Below, one piece after another: positions 5,927 through 5,965 of a stretch of 5,965 nt of DNA (position 1 is its first letter; each line of letters opens with the position of its first letter). The position numbers were made by a program, and so were the translations under genes. The stretch is from Deltaproteobacteria bacterium. Lineage in GTDB: Bacteria > Desulfobacterota > B13-G15. A model generated the notes under the pieces. It was not told the origin of the DNA, did no database searches, and worked only from the letters and a program-made list of their open reading frames with translations. The stretch is taken from the NCBI GenBank assembly GCA_003646705.1, contig QMLK01000074.1, positions 1-5,965 on the forward strand. The letters are read 5' to 3'.

Positions 5927-5965
5927 AAAGCCCCCTCGCCCTGTTGCCGATAACTGGAAGGGGAA

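Overview
This window is the 3' end of a bacterial division and cell-wall (dcw) cluster, followed by one radical SAM gene and a small convergent zinc-ribbon gene. The sequence is GC-rich. Its coding strands are purine-rich, with heavy use of AGG for Arg, ATA for Ile and GAG/AAG for Glu/Lys, which is common in thermophilic lineages. The order ddl-ftsQ-ftsA-ftsZ is that of Gram-negative-type bacteria. From memory, the placement of a 'B12-binding-like' radical SAM gene right after ftsZ suits a deltaproteobacterial (Desulfobacterota-like) or related thermophilic lineage. That placement is an inference; no rRNA or other decisive marker is present.

Layout: (1) bases 2-598 encode the C-terminal two thirds of D-Ala-D-Ala ligase, cut by the left window edge. 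(2) ftsQ (595-1317) overlaps the ddl stop by ATGA. (3) ftsA (1337-2566) follows after 19 bases. (4) ftsZ is best started at 2656, where a perfect Shine-Dalgarno is found and the N terminus matches the family; an in-frame ATG at 2590 is the alternative. (5) A 134-base gap (3802-3935) holds two overlapping candidate promoters and a small inverted repeat, with no convincing terminator. (6) A complete 558-residue radical SAM protein occupies 3936-5612. (7) An 84-residue FmdB-family zinc-ribbon protein lies on the minus strand (5599-5853). It overlaps the radical SAM gene tail-to-tail by 14 bases and has a good sigma70-like promoter just upstream.

How the genes work together: Ddl makes the D-Ala-D-Ala dipeptide for peptidoglycan precursors. 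FtsZ forms the cytokinetic ring, FtsA tethers it to the membrane, and FtsQ helps recruit the later septal synthesis proteins. The four genes are spaced tightly enough to be one transcription unit. The radical SAM gene probably has its own promoter, and its link to division is positional only.

I see no mobile element, CRISPR array, tRNA, rRNA or obviously new multi-gene system. The most unusual points are an FtsZ with two copies of the C-terminal binding peptide, an FtsQ with almost no cytoplasmic tail, and the unassigned radical SAM enzyme beside ftsZ.
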